DNA of 64,000 nucleotides from Oceanispirochaeta sp963676905 (GCA_963676905.2 CAXXVE010000001.1:3348001-3412000); one strand, 5' to 3'; positions 33,580 to 43,244 are shown, numbered from the stretch's first letter. Made by a program: numbers and translations. The notes: generated by a model not told the origin, from the sequence alone.

Positions 33580-36558
33580 ATGGCCGGGGACATAGATAAC
33601 AAGAACATTGAACTTGAAAATTACGGGACTTGGGTAAAAAGAGACCTGAATGACATAGCAGTAAAGGCAAAGCCGGTGCCTGATGATACAGAGGAACTGA
33701 GTCTTGACGATCTGGATTTTGATGATCTGGAAATAGATGATGAATCTGATGATTTTTCAATAGATGCCGCCGGCGATGATGAGCTGGTAAATGATTTTGA
33801 AGATGAACTCACAGACGAGGAAGAGTATGATCTTCCCGACCTTGAAGACTTTGATGACGATCAGATCTCTCCGGAAGAGCAGGATGAGCTTATATCCATG
33901 TCTGAAGGTGACTGGAACCCCGATGCAGATGATGAACTGGATGACGCACCCTGGGATGATGACGAAATAGCCCTGAGTGATGACGACATGGAAGCAGCAG
34001 ACGATTTTCTGCCCGGTAACGGTATTTCTCTTTCAGACAGCCCGGAAGAAGCAGCAGCTCCCCCGGCTCCCTCTCCCGTCTCCGACGCAGCCATGTCCCT
34101 TGTAGAAAAACAAACTGAACTCCTCAGCAAAATAGAACAGGACCTCTCTTCTATAAAGCAGGAGATTCTTGATATCAGGGAGCAGCTTAACATAACTCCT
34201 GCACCTGCAGCAGCTGCGGAAGAGACCGAAGCCCAGGCGGGTGGATTTTTTGATGAAGATGACGATGAATCCATTGTTCTCACCGGAGACGAACTGGATA
34301 ATATATTCAACACAGCCGAAATGACTGTTGAAGAGGTTGATCAGACTGACCTTGAAGAGGAAGATCCCGGTCTTTCCATGCTGTCAGAAAGTGATGAGAT
34401 CCCCGAAGAGGATCTTACAGTTGATCTGTCAGGTGAAATAGGAATCGATACTGATGACTTTGAAGTTCCCGATCTCTCCCTTGATGATGACCTTACGCTC
34501 GACAGCAGTGATGAAATTGACCTTGAAGACAGGGATCTGACCCTGGAAGATGACGGCGATGATGAAATCTCTCTGGATGAAATATCACTCGAAGAGGATG
34601 AACCGGGCCTTGAGGAAGATGTTTTCGAAGATCTTTCTTTCGATGCAGATGATAGCGATGATACTGAAGAGCTGTCTGTTGAGAGTGATTCAGCTGAAGA
34701 ACTCTCACTGGATGAAGATTTCAACCTCGATGAGGAAATCTCACTTGATGATGATTTCAACCTGGAAGATGAAATCTCCACAGAGGATGATCAGCCTTTC
34801 ATTGATGACTCTATTGATTCCGAAGAGTTATCACTCACAGAAGACATTCCTGTTGATGATATTGAACTTGAAGATTTTGATCTTGACCTTGAAGAGGTTA
34901 CACCTGAATCCCTTGATCTGGAGTCAGTAGAGGACCTTGATGACGTAATATCTCTGAATGAAGATGAATTAAGCCCTGAGGAAGATGAACTTGTTCTTGA
35001 TCTCAGTGAAGATGAAAACGATATAGACGCCCTTCTCTCCGATGAGGATGATGAAATTGAAGAGGTCTCTCTTGATGATTTCGGTCTTGAGGAAGATTCA
35101 TCTGAATCCTTTGACACTGAAGATGTCGATCTCGATGAAATAGAGGATGTTTCTTTTGATGATCTGGAACCCGCAGGAGAAGCAGAGACTGTGGAGGATC
35201 TTGAAGACGAAGAAGATGATGATGACTTCGATTTCGGTTTGACCCTTACAGATGAGAACGGCGATGACTACGACGAAGGAGAAATCGTTGATCTCGGATC
35301 TCTTGAAGAAACAGAGCTTGAGACAGAAGAAGCTGGACCGGAAGATGTTGAGGTGTCTGACATATCTGCAGACTCCTTTGATGATCTTGATATCCCCGAA
35401 GATATTGATGAAATTACAATCAGTGACGATTTCGATGATATTGAAGAGCCTGCCGGAGAAAGTCCTGTCAGTTCGATCAGCCTTGCTGATATTGACAGAG
35501 ACCTTGATGACGGGCAGATAAGCCTGGACAACAGTGATCTTCCCGAAATAGACAACCTTGATGATCTTGAAATAGAGGGTGAAGAGATTCTTATTTCAGA
35601 TGATCTGAGCGACCTTGATGAAGAACTTGATCTTGATGAATCCGATCTGGATGAGCTTGTGGAAGATTTCAACCTTGATGAACTTGAAAGTGAGATTCCA
35701 GAGGATTCTGAAGAACCTGCCGCAACTGATGATGCAGATATGACTGAAGATGACAATCTATTTGACGATGAGTTTGATGACCTTGGCGTTGATCTTCCTG
35801 AAAACAGTGATTTAGTTGATTTGGACGAGGACTCAGACTCTATTGACATGATTATTGATGAAGCTGAAAACAATCTTATAGACCAGGAGAATCAGGATCT
35901 GCCGGGAACAGAAGAGATTGACCTCAACTCCCTTGAAGCTCTTGCCATCCCTGAGGAAGAAGAAACCATGTCCTCAGATGATATAGATGAAGAGAGTGAT
36001 TCAATAGAGATCGATCTTGAAGATGTCCCTGAAGACTTTGAAGAGGAGAACCTCCTCGATGAAGAGCCTGAACTTGACGAAGAGGTTATCTCTATTGATC
36101 TGCCCCACGATATTCCCGAAGAGGCCGTACTGGATACCATGCCCGGAGAACCGGAAGAAGTCGATGAAGAGGATCTTGAAGATATAGTCCTTGATGCTGA
36201 TGACTCCCTTCCCGATTCGGATGTAGAGATTGAAGAGATTCCCGAAGAGTTCACCTTCAATGACGAAATTACAAACGAAGAAGATGAGGGCAGCAAGGAC
36301 TCCGAAGGGGTTCAAAGCCTGAATCAGGAACCCGTTGCGGAAGCACCTCAGCAGAAGAGTTCCTACCTGGACAATATAGAGGGAAGCGCCAGTCTTAAAA
36401 AACTCCCTCCCGAACTGCGTGAAGAGATTCGTGAGATCCTGACCTATATGGATCAGCTCCTTGAATCTCTGCCCGAAGAAAAGATACAGGAGTTTGCCCG
36501 GAGCGAGCACTTTGAAGTCTACAAAAAGATTTTTGAGGAACTTGGAATCACCAGCTGA
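33580..36558 (+). CDS. Very large Asp/Glu-rich protein with coiled coil and conserved-looking ends
   Basis: A 992-residue soluble protein of unknown function. The N-terminal 30 residues (ELENYGTWVKRDLNDIAVKAK) are ordinary in composition. Then comes a highly acidic low-complexity stretch, a likely coiled coil at about 169-203 (VEKQTELLSKIEQDLSSIKQ), a Pro/Ala linker, and about 700 residues of degenerate acidic repeats of the form D-E-I-S-L-D-D-D-F-N-L. The last 65 residues (from about 927) form a helical domain with KKLPPELREEIREILTYMDQ. There is no signal peptide or membrane segment. Good Shine-Dalgarno AGGAG. It overlaps the next gene by one base and is first in an operon with two MptE-like genes. 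The codon bias toward GAT and GAA follows from composition. A scaffold role is a guess. Confidence 0.75.
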   Translation: MAGDIDNKNIELENYGTWVKRDLNDIAVKAKPVPDDTEELSLDDLDFDDLEIDDESDDFSIDAAGDDELVNDFEDELTDEEEYDLPDLEDFDDDQISPEEQDELISMSEGDWNPDADDELDDAPWDDDEIALSDDDMEAADDFLPGNGISLSDSPEEAAAPPAPSPVSDAAMSLVEKQTELLSKIEQDLSSIKQEILDIREQLNITPAPAAAAEETEAQAGGFFDEDDDESIVLTGDELDNIFNTAEMTVEEVDQTDLEEEDPGLSMLSESDEIPEEDLTVDLSGEIGIDTDDFEVPDLSLDDDLTLDSSDEIDLEDRDLTLEDDGDDEISLDEISLEEDEPGLEEDVFEDLSFDADDSDDTEELSVESDSAEELSLDEDFNLDEEISLDDDFNLEDEISTEDDQPFIDDSIDSEELSLTEDIPVDDIELEDFDLDLEEVTPESLDLESVEDLDDVISLNEDELSPEEDELVLDLSEDENDIDALLSDEDDEIEEVSLDDFGLEEDSSESFDTEDVDLDEIEDVSFDDLEPAGEAETVEDLEDEEDDDDFDFGLTLTDENGDDYDEGEIVDLGSLEETELETEEAGPEDVEVSDISADSFDDLDIPEDIDEITISDDFDDIEEPAGESPVSSISLADIDRDLDDGQISLDNSDLPEIDNLDDLEIEGEEILISDDLSDLDEELDLDESDLDELVEDFNLDELESEIPEDSEEPAATDDADMTEDDNLFDDEFDDLGVDLPENSDLVDLDEDSDSIDMIIDEAENNLIDQENQDLPGTEEIDLNSLEALAIPEEEETMSSDDIDEESDSIEIDLEDVPEDFEEENLLDEEPELDEEVISIDLPHDIPEEAVLDTMPGEPEEVDEEDLEDIVLDADDSLPDSDVEIEEIPEEFTFNDEITNEEDEGSKDSEGVQSLNQEPVAEAPQQKSSYLDNIEGSASLKKLPPELREEIREILTYMDQLLESLPEEKIQEFARSEHFEVYKKIFEELGITS

Positions 36559-37493
36559 TGGGTTTATTAGACAGAGCCAGAATTTCACAGACCGGGGAAC
36601 AGAAGCAGGATTTCCTTGCCCATCTTGTTAACCTTGACAAGGGAGTAGACTTTCCCGTTGTTCTCTTTAAAAAATTAGTAGCCCACTACTCTGTAGACAA
36701 GGGTGCACTCTTTTTTACCGATTCGAATGGCTCCTTCAGCTGCCTGAGCTCAAAAGGTTATGACAAGACAACAACAAACCGCCTCAGGTTGGACCCTGAA
36801 GCTGCTGAATCCCGGGACTTTAAAGTGATGACAAGTGAAGGCAGAAGCCTCTGCACCTCTGTAGAACCTTCTTTTTTGAAAGATTTCATGTCATCCCGGG
36901 AATTCGGCCTTCTTGAAACTATCTACTGGATACCTTTTATTAAAGAGGAAAAGCTTTTCAGCCTGATTATGATATCCCAGTGGAATGGTGTTGAGCCCGA
37001 AAACTGGGAAGTCCTTTTCAACGGTATTTCAGAGAAGCTTGCAACAGCTCTTTTCAACAGCAGAAAGTCACTAGTTCAGTCTCAAGGTGGAGACTCCAGG
37101 AAGCGCCCCAGGGAACAGGAAATCAGAGAGAACCTTGAAAAACGCGAAAGCGGCGAATACTACCTTATGGAAGTTAATCTGGAAATGCTGATCCAGTCTC
37201 TTTTAAAGCTCAGGGAAGGCCTTTCTGTGCTTAATCTGAAGAATGAAATCTTAAGAGTTTTCAAGACTCTGGCCGGTCCCGGCCAGGATGTTGTGGATCT
37301 TGATAACAACAGGCTCCTCCTTGTTCTGGACAAGCACAGAACTCCCGACAAGGGTCTCTTTCTTCATCAGCTATCTTCTTCACTGCCCCTTCTTTTCCAG
37401 GAACTTGAGACTCCACCCGTCCTTGAGACAAAGGAGTATCAGACCCCGGCAGACAGTGATGAGCTCGATTCCCTGATAGGAAGTTTGCTCTAG
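36558..37493 (+). CDS. GAF-like domain protein of unknown function
   Basis: A 311-residue soluble protein. The first 170 residues resemble a GAF-type sensor fold: LFKKLVAHYSVDKGALFFTDSNGSFSCLSSKGY, then IYWIPFIKEEKLFSLIMISQWNG. A charged linker follows (about 175-200, many Arg/Glu), then a second domain (about 200-311) ending in DELDSLIGSLL. The similarity to GAF is by pattern only. It is translationally coupled to the acidic protein upstream and lies two bases before the first MptE-like gene, so it probably acts with them. Confidence 0.6.
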   Translation: MGLLDRARISQTGEQKQDFLAHLVNLDKGVDFPVVLFKKLVAHYSVDKGALFFTDSNGSFSCLSSKGYDKTTTNRLRLDPEAAESRDFKVMTSEGRSLCTSVEPSFLKDFMSSREFGLLETIYWIPFIKEEKLFSLIMISQWNGVEPENWEVLFNGISEKLATALFNSRKSLVQSQGGDSRKRPREQEIRENLEKRESGEYYLMEVNLEMLIQSLLKLREGLSVLNLKNEILRVFKTLAGPGQDVVDLDNNRLLLVLDKHRTPDKGLFLHQLSSSLPLLFQELETPPVLETKEYQTPADSDELDSLIGSLL

Positions 37494-37494
37494 A

Positions 37495-39021
37495 ATGGTT
37501 TTGGAAAAAAGCAGAACCGGTTCAATGACCGCAAGAGAAGGAAGCAGGTATATTCATTCCCGCTATGATCCTGAAAAGGAAGCCCTTCAGCTTTTTGATA
37601 ATTTCAGACACTCCCCTGACTACAGCCCCGAAAAGATTCTGTTTATCCTCGAACCCGGTCTCGGTTACCTGCTCCAGCAGGCTCTCAACCGGCATGATCC
37701 CTCAAAAATTATTGTAATCTTTTACAGTGACGAAACATTTGAGTACTGCTCAGGCCTTCCTCTTTCCCACCAAGTACCCATGCATCATCCCGCAGACGGC
37801 GCTGCTCTGTCTGACTTTCTGAGTCCTCTTGCAGGAGCTGTGGAACTGAAGGAGCTTCTGTTTCTTGAACTTCCTTCAACCTCCGCCCTCTACCCTGAAA
37901 ACAGAGAGATGGTCCGCAGCGAGATATTGAAAAGCCTCACCATAAACCAGGGAAACGAAATTACAAAACGCCGCTTTGCAAGAAGGTGGTATCTCAATGG
38001 AATACGGAATTTCATCCACTTCGAAGGCTCTGCCAGAATAAAATCAATAAGCGGTCCTGTGATTATCACGGCATCAGGACCTACACTTGAAGCCAGCCTC
38101 GATTCAATAGCAGGGCAGAAAGAGAGGGTCATAATAGCAGCTCTCCCCTCATCTCTGGCAGCCCTGAGGCACAGAAATATAAAGCCTGATATTCTGTTTA
38201 CAACTGATCCTGGATTTTATGCCAGGGAACATCTGAAGCATCTTGATGATGAAACGCTTCTTGTAAGCCCAATGACCTCTGCGGTCAATCGGAAGGACAA
38301 TACATTCTGCGGCCTGAACCAGCACAGTTATATCGAAAACCTTCTTATAAGACAGGGAGAGATGGAAGACCTCCCTGAAATGGGTACTGTTGCCGCAACG
38401 GCTGTCAGTTTCATAATGTCCAAAACTGATGGAGGGGCTTGTATTGCCGGTCTTGATCTCTGTATGAGTGATATAAGCATGCATGTCCGGCCCCACTCCT
38501 TCGACCCCGTTATCCTTGCACAAGAGTCCAGGTTCCGTCCGGGCTATGGTGAATACTACAAACGCGCCTGTTCCATGACAAACGGCTTTGACGGAAGCTT
38601 CAGGCTGACAAAGAGCCTTGATACCTACAGTTCCTGGTTTTCAAGACAGCACTACGGCGACCGGATTGTAAGGATCAATAGAACACCCGTAAAGCTTCCT
38701 TTCAAAGAAGTTTCCTCGGTGTCCGATTTTTTAAACACTGCAGGTGGAAGCAAGGGCATAAAAATTGAACAGATAGAAGCCTATCCAGATCACTCAGAGA
38801 GAAGATATAGAGTCTTGAGTCTTGCACAGACTTTAGAGAGTGAACTTGCCACCTTCAAAGAGAAGACTGTACCCGGGCCGTGGCTCAAGGCATTTGCAGA
38901 GGAGATTCTTCCCTCCGAGTATTCCCTTTTTACATCCGGCAGAGCCGCTGGACCGGCCCCACTTATGCAGAAGATTGAAGAATTGATATCAATAACCGCG
39001 GGAGTTGCCAATGGCCGGTGA
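37495..39021 (+). CDS. MptE-like / Maf-type (DUF115) protein, first copy
   Basis: A 508-residue protein of the DUF115 (6-hydroxymethylpterin pyrophosphokinase MptE-like) family, which includes motility-associated Maf flagellin glycosyltransferases. The central signature VIITASGPTLEASLDSI (near 189-205) and NIKPDILFTTDPGFYAREH (near 226-244) are present, followed by GLDLCMSD. The N-terminal domain (about 1-130) has a Rossmann-like ILFILEPGLGYLLQQAL. It overlaps the second copy by 11 bases, so both are coupled. Sugar transfer to a flagellar protein is inferred from family and neighbours. No flagellar gene lies in the window. Confidence 0.75.
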   Translation: MVLEKSRTGSMTAREGSRYIHSRYDPEKEALQLFDNFRHSPDYSPEKILFILEPGLGYLLQQALNRHDPSKIIVIFYSDETFEYCSGLPLSHQVPMHHPADGAALSDFLSPLAGAVELKELLFLELPSTSALYPENREMVRSEILKSLTINQGNEITKRRFARRWYLNGIRNFIHFEGSARIKSISGPVIITASGPTLEASLDSIAGQKERVIIAALPSSLAALRHRNIKPDILFTTDPGFYAREHLKHLDDETLLVSPMTSAVNRKDNTFCGLNQHSYIENLLIRQGEMEDLPEMGTVAATAVSFIMSKTDGGACIAGLDLCMSDISMHVRPHSFDPVILAQESRFRPGYGEYYKRACSMTNGFDGSFRLTKSLDTYSSWFSRQHYGDRIVRINRTPVKLPFKEVSSVSDFLNTAGGSKGIKIEQIEAYPDHSERRYRVLSLAQTLESELATFKEKTVPGPWLKAFAEEILPSEYSLFTSGRAAGPAPLMQKIEELISITAGVANGR

Positions 39022-40651
39022 TCTTATCGAAAAAAATCTGCTGGCACTGACTGCCACATCTTCAGAGGCTGCAGCCCTTGTGACCCGGGCCTCTCTCTGT
39101 GAGGCTTACAGCCTTATTGAAGCAAGAGACGGAAGCCCTGTACCCGTGCATGACGGCAAGCCGCTTCACTCAAGGTTCAATCCTGTCAGAGAGGGAGAAC
39201 GGCTGGCTGCCGAGTACGGCAAATCCGGTATGTTCCTGGCCTACGGAATGGGAGCCGGATACCATCTGCTTCCCCTTCTTGAAAACAAAGAGCTCAGCAG
39301 TCTTGTCATCATAGAAAACAATGCCTCCCTGGTCAGGTCAATTTTAAGCACTATAGACCTGTCGCCCCTGTTTCTGGACAGACGCGTCTCTCTCTGGATT
39401 TCAGAAACTCCCGGAAAGTTCAGGGACCGGCTGCTTACACAGTACATACCTGTTCTCTCAGGGGATCTTCAGAGCATAAGCCTCAGAACCAGAATTGAAC
39501 GTGATCAGGAGTTCTACCACAAACTTGCTGAGGTAGTTCAGGAATCCATATCCGCCATAACCGATGACTACACGGTTCAGACACACTTTGGAAAGAAATG
39601 GTTTATCAATACACTGAACAACCTTGAATCCTCCGAGAGCATGACCACGACACTGAAACCTGTCAGCAGGGTGCTTATCACAGCCGCAGGTCCGGGCCTT
39701 GAAAGCCGGATGAAACATCTTAAAGATCAAAGGAACGGTGCAGCGCTGATTGCAACTGACACATCCCTGCCTGTACTTCTTGACCATGGGCTTAAGCCGG
39801 ACCTTGTCATATCCATTGACTGCCAGCATATCAGTTACCATCACTTTATGAAGGGATACCCGAAAGATGTTCCTCTCGTGCTTGACCTTGCTTCACCTCC
39901 TTTTCTGACGCGCCTGGCGGACAGGTGTTTCTTTTTTACATCAGACCACCCTTTCTCCAACTATGTGAGCCGTGAGTTCAGGGACTTTCCCAGAATTGAC
40001 ACGTCCGGAGGAAATGTAACCCATGCGGCATTGAGCCTTGCACAATCTCTCGGGGCAAAACATATAAGTCTCTATGGAGCTGACTTTTCATACCCCTACG
40101 GTAAACCCTATGCAAGAGGAAGTTATGTATATCCCTACTTCTTCAAGTCAGCGACAAGAGAGTCGGGTATTGAGAGCAGGGTCATGGACTTTGTACTCCA
40201 TAACAAGGTTTTGAACCGCGAGTCTTTTGACAAAGGGTTCAGATACATTTCAAAACCCATGATCCATTATAAAAACTCCCTTGAGAAAAAGGCAGCTTCA
40301 ATGACCGCAAAGGTTGAAAACATCCGTGCAGACGGTGTTGAACTGGACCTCAGCTCCAGTTCAGGTAAGGCAATGCGGGAGAGCAAGTTTATGAGTGCGG
40401 GCATTTCATTTCAGGGCCGCCGTTCTTTTCTGAAAGAAACAGCCGACCGGATCGAAGGGATTCCTGAGCTTCGGGGAGATATCAACGGATTCCTCGACTC
40501 ACTGAGCAAACAGCAGAAAGAAGTTCTGTTGTCAATTCTGCCCGCAGCCGCTCATTTCAGAAAGCGCTGCAGCGACCCCGGGAAAGCACTTAATCAAGCC
40601 CGGAGCTGGACTGTAGATCTTCTGAGGCGAAAAGCTGAGCAGTCAGACTGA
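39011..40651 (+). CDS. MptE-like / Maf-type (DUF115) protein, second copy
   Basis: A 546-residue paralogue of the preceding protein. I start it at the ATG at 39011 behind GGGAG; the frame is open six bases further. VLITAAGPGLESRMKHLKD (near 220-238), ATDTSLPVLLDHGLKPDLVISIDCQHISYHH (near 246) and the late motif SLYGADFSYPYGKPYARGSY (near 355) follow the family pattern. The aspartates in SIDC and GADF are candidates for nucleotide-sugar or metal binding. It is the last gene of the four-gene operon; a MEMO-family gene converges from the right, two bases away. Confidence 0.77.
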   Translation: MAGDLIEKNLLALTATSSEAAALVTRASLCEAYSLIEARDGSPVPVHDGKPLHSRFNPVREGERLAAEYGKSGMFLAYGMGAGYHLLPLLENKELSSLVIIENNASLVRSILSTIDLSPLFLDRRVSLWISETPGKFRDRLLTQYIPVLSGDLQSISLRTRIERDQEFYHKLAEVVQESISAITDDYTVQTHFGKKWFINTLNNLESSESMTTTLKPVSRVLITAAGPGLESRMKHLKDQRNGAALIATDTSLPVLLDHGLKPDLVISIDCQHISYHHFMKGYPKDVPLVLDLASPPFLTRLADRCFFFTSDHPFSNYVSREFRDFPRIDTSGGNVTHAALSLAQSLGAKHISLYGADFSYPYGKPYARGSYVYPYFFKSATRESGIESRVMDFVLHNKVLNRESFDKGFRYISKPMIHYKNSLEKKAASMTAKVENIRADGVELDLSSSSGKAMRESKFMSAGISFQGRRSFLKETADRIEGIPELRGDINGFLDSLSKQQKEVLLSILPAAAHFRKRCSDPGKALNQARSWTVDLLRRKAEQSD

Positions 40652-40652
40652 A

Positions 40653-41471
40653 TCAGTATAAAACCGATCCGTACCCTACAAAATCAGTTTCCCCGGTATA
40701 GACATCATAGCTGTATTTCTGTTCCAGGATTCGGCCCTCTTTTATACCTCTGTCAGCAGCAAAAGCCGCTGCACCCGAAGCGGCTCCGGCACTGCAGGCC
40801 GTACCTTCGGCCCTGGCGAATTCAAGGGCCTGTTCCCCTTTCATAGCTGCTAGAAGTTCAAGATAACTCCTGTCCAGCTCCCTGACCCTCTCTTTTGCAG
40901 CATCTCCGCTGCCGTAGATGTTGTAACCGAAACGACTGCCGTAATGGGTCAGATCGGTTGAACCGAGAAAGAAAGCTTTTATATTTTTTTCACGGCAGTA
41001 CCGGCTTGCATACTCTCCCCATTCACCGGCTTTTGAATTTGATGCCAGCCTGACAGGCAGAATCTGTACATCAGGGATATGGTATTTAATCAGGGGCAAT
41101 TGTATCTCAACGGTGTTGTCAGCCTCTTCATCAGGGACGAAATCGCTGCATAAAACATTCAGAAGTCCGGTACTGACAGCCAGGTTTCCAAAGGGTGTTT
41201 CCAGGCTGCTGTACAATAAAATTTTTGAACGAGAGGATTCTGAAAGATGTCCTCCGGCAACAATTACAAGCTCTGTATCCAGTGGAATTGATGAGATTAC
41301 TTTCCAGGCAATATTGCCTGAAAAAATCCATCCTGCGTGGGGAACCACTCCTGCTGAGGGTGCAAAAGATTCATCAGGCGCCTCTGATTCCCATCCTGTA
41401 ACAGTATTTTCCGCAGCTGCCTGAGAATGAGGATACCATCCTTCAGGCAGCATCATTTTTCTTTGATCCAT
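40653..41471 (-). CDS. MEMO1 / AmmeMemoRadiSam system protein B family
   Basis: A 272-residue MEMO-family protein, structurally related to extradiol dioxygenases. The three likely metal ligands known from human MEMO1 are conserved: His in PHAGWIFSG (near 44), His in AGGHLSESS (near 73) and Cys in TACSAGAASG (near 230). The usual EHSLE-type segment is altered to DNTVEIQLP. STDLTHYGSRFGYNIYG is typical. In many bacteria it sits with AMMECR1 and a radical SAM gene; neither is adjacent here. Its biochemical role is not established. It is antiparallel to both neighbours. Confidence 0.8.
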   Translation of the reverse strand: MDQRKMMLPEGWYPHSQAAAENTVTGWESEAPDESFAPSAGVVPHAGWIFSGNIAWKVISSIPLDTELVIVAGGHLSESSRSKILLYSSLETPFGNLAVSTGLLNVLCSDFVPDEEADNTVEIQLPLIKYHIPDVQILPVRLASNSKAGEWGEYASRYCREKNIKAFFLGSTDLTHYGSRFGYNIYGSGDAAKERVRELDRSYLELLAAMKGEQALEFARAEGTACSAGAASGAAAFAADRGIKEGRILEQKYSYDVYTGETDFVGYGSVLY

Positions 41472-41526
41472 AAAAATCCTCTAAAAAATAATGCACAAAA
41501 CTTTATTTCTGCGTATAATGTTTACT

Positions 41527-43167
41527 ATGAAAAAGGCAATAACAACTGTACATACAATTATAGTAATTCTCGGCCTGTTAGCAACTGCCGGATGGTCCGC
41601 TTACTACCTTTATAGTCAGCGGCAGTTCAATTATGAGAACAGCGTAAAACGGCTTCCGGTGCTTGTAGATAAAGTCAGCAGTTCCCTTGAGGAACAGGAG
41701 ACACTCTACGATAGAGCTTTCGGAGATGAAATCAAACAGATATTTACTGAGAATAAGGATATTGTTGCCTTATCTATCTACTCATATGAAACAGGAGTAG
41801 ATTATTTTTACAGCAGAAATGCACAGGTGAAAGTAGTTGGCGACAATCCGGATTCTGTAACAGGCAGCCCTGAATACAAGGGAGTTAGTTTTTCCAATGC
41901 CGTTGGAACAGTTCCTCTGCAGATAGGCAGCAGAACCGGCAGCAATGTAGATATAATCTTTACAGTGCTCCCCCGGATTTCAATATTCTATGTCCTTAAA
42001 ATATCACTACTGGCTGTGATTGTTCTTTTTGTAATCACCCTGATTCTTATCATTGCCTTCAGCCTGAGCAAGGAAAAAAGCAAAAGCTCTTCCCTGCAGC
42101 CGGATGAAAGTTTTTCTTCAGAAGATGACTCAATGGAAAGTTTTGACAGCGGGTCACCCTTTGATAACGAACCTGTAGACGATGATTTCGGATCCGATGA
42201 TTTTTCAATGGATTCAGAACTTTCACTGGATGATGAGAGTTTCTCATCGGACACGGAAGATTTCAGCGCTCCCTCTACCGATGACTTCGATCTTGATCTG
42301 CCGGGAGAAGAAGACTTTTCAACCGACGATCTTGACCTTGAACTTCCGTCTGAAGAGGCTGAGCTCGATTCTGATTTCTCACTGGATGATGATCTTTCCG
42401 ATCTTGACCTCCCCGATGTAGAGGGAGATGACAGCTTTGACGACACTCTGGATGATTTCAGTATTGAAGACGAGATACCCGATCTGCCCGAAGAGGAAGA
42501 TCTTATGAGCATGGATCACGAGGAGACCAGCGCGGATCTACCTGAGCTTGACCTCGACAGTGATATGCCCGAAGACCTGGATATGGAACTTTCAGATGAT
42601 GATTTCGATCTTCCTGAGATTGATGACTCTGACCTTGACCTTCCCGAGGATGAAGAGTTCAGCAACGAGCCCATGGAAAAGGCGTCTTCAGAGCCTACCC
42701 TCTACAATCCTGAGACAGGATTGGGATGGGAAGCCTTTCTAGAGGAGCGTCTTGGTCTTGAGCTGGAGAGATCTGCAAGCTTTGATCAGGATCTTGTACT
42801 GCTTATGATACGGGATATCGGCGATGCTTCTGATATGGAAAGCGTCTCTTCAATTGTAAGAGAGGAGTACAGTTATCATGACCTTATTTTTGAAGCCGGC
42901 AACAATACTTTGGCACTGATTGAACCCAACAAGGATCTTGATGAAGCCATTGGTGATGCCCAGAGCCTGATCAAGAAGATAAGCATTGAAACACCCGATG
43001 CCAATATCAAGTGCGGAATTTCTTCGAGAAACGGCCGTCTGATCACCGGAAAACGGCTTATAAATGAGGCTGATACTTCATTAAACAAAGCGGATGAGGA
43101 AAATCCCATTGTCGGTTTCCGCTCTGACCCTGAGAGGTTCAGAGAGTATCTGGGTAAGACAAATTAA
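41527..43167 (+). CDS. Membrane protein with extracytoplasmic domain, acidic cytosolic region and degenerate GGDEF-like domain
   Basis: A 546-residue protein from the ATG at 41527. TM1 spans about 8-29, an extracytoplasmic sensor-like domain about 30-150 (HTIIVILG... to ...SRTGSNVDIIF), and TM2 about 152-177. A cytosolic Asp/Glu/Ser-rich stretch covers about 185-385 (repeats such as DLDLPEDEE), and the C-terminal domain about 390-546. The last has the shape of a GGDEF domain (PETGLGWEAFLEERL at its start, EADTSLNKADEENP at its end), but the catalytic GGDEF position reads AGNNT near 457, so it should not make c-di-GMP. A TATAAT at 41514-41519 would give a leaderless transcript. Function unknown. 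Confidence 0.72.
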   Translation: MKKAITTVHTIIVILGLLATAGWSAYYLYSQRQFNYENSVKRLPVLVDKVSSSLEEQETLYDRAFGDEIKQIFTENKDIVALSIYSYETGVDYFYSRNAQVKVVGDNPDSVTGSPEYKGVSFSNAVGTVPLQIGSRTGSNVDIIFTVLPRISIFYVLKISLLAVIVLFVITLILIIAFSLSKEKSKSSSLQPDESFSSEDDSMESFDSGSPFDNEPVDDDFGSDDFSMDSELSLDDESFSSDTEDFSAPSTDDFDLDLPGEEDFSTDDLDLELPSEEAELDSDFSLDDDLSDLDLPDVEGDDSFDDTLDDFSIEDEIPDLPEEEDLMSMDHEETSADLPELDLDSDMPEDLDMELSDDDFDLPEIDDSDLDLPEDEEFSNEPMEKASSEPTLYNPETGLGWEAFLEERLGLELERSASFDQDLVLLMIRDIGDASDMESVSSIVREEYSYHDLIFEAGNNTLALIEPNKDLDEAIGDAQSLIKKISIETPDANIKCGISSRNGRLITGKRLINEADTSLNKADEENPIVGFRSDPERFREYLGKTN

Positions 43168-43188
43168 ATACCCTGAATGAATTATCAA

Positions 43189-43221
43189 TAAAAAAACCGG
43201 ATGCTGGACATCCGGTTTTTT
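43189..43221. terminator. Bidirectional terminator between acidic membrane protein and rnz
   Basis: The stem CCGGATG/CATCCGG (43197-43215) has an A-run before and a T-run after, between convergent genes. Confidence 0.88.
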
Positions 43222-43244
43222 ATTTGCCTGGAGAATCAGGAAAA

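Noticed and set aside
34341..35873. Several Ser-rich frames on the minus strand opposite the acidic protein gene
   Set aside because: Poly-Ser is the reverse-strand reading of GAT and GAA codons. Same explanation for the frame at 41988-42512.
33580..36558. Tandem DNA repeat or assembly artefact in the acidic gene
   Set aside because: Repeats are degenerate at both DNA and protein level, the frame stays open for 992 codons, and both ends are non-repetitive, so it reads as a real gene.
40653..41471. Complete AmmeMemoRadiSam locus including the radical SAM gene at 47.1-48.4 kb
   Set aside because: That radical SAM protein is a SPASM maturase six kilobases away in another operon, and no AMMECR1 gene is present.
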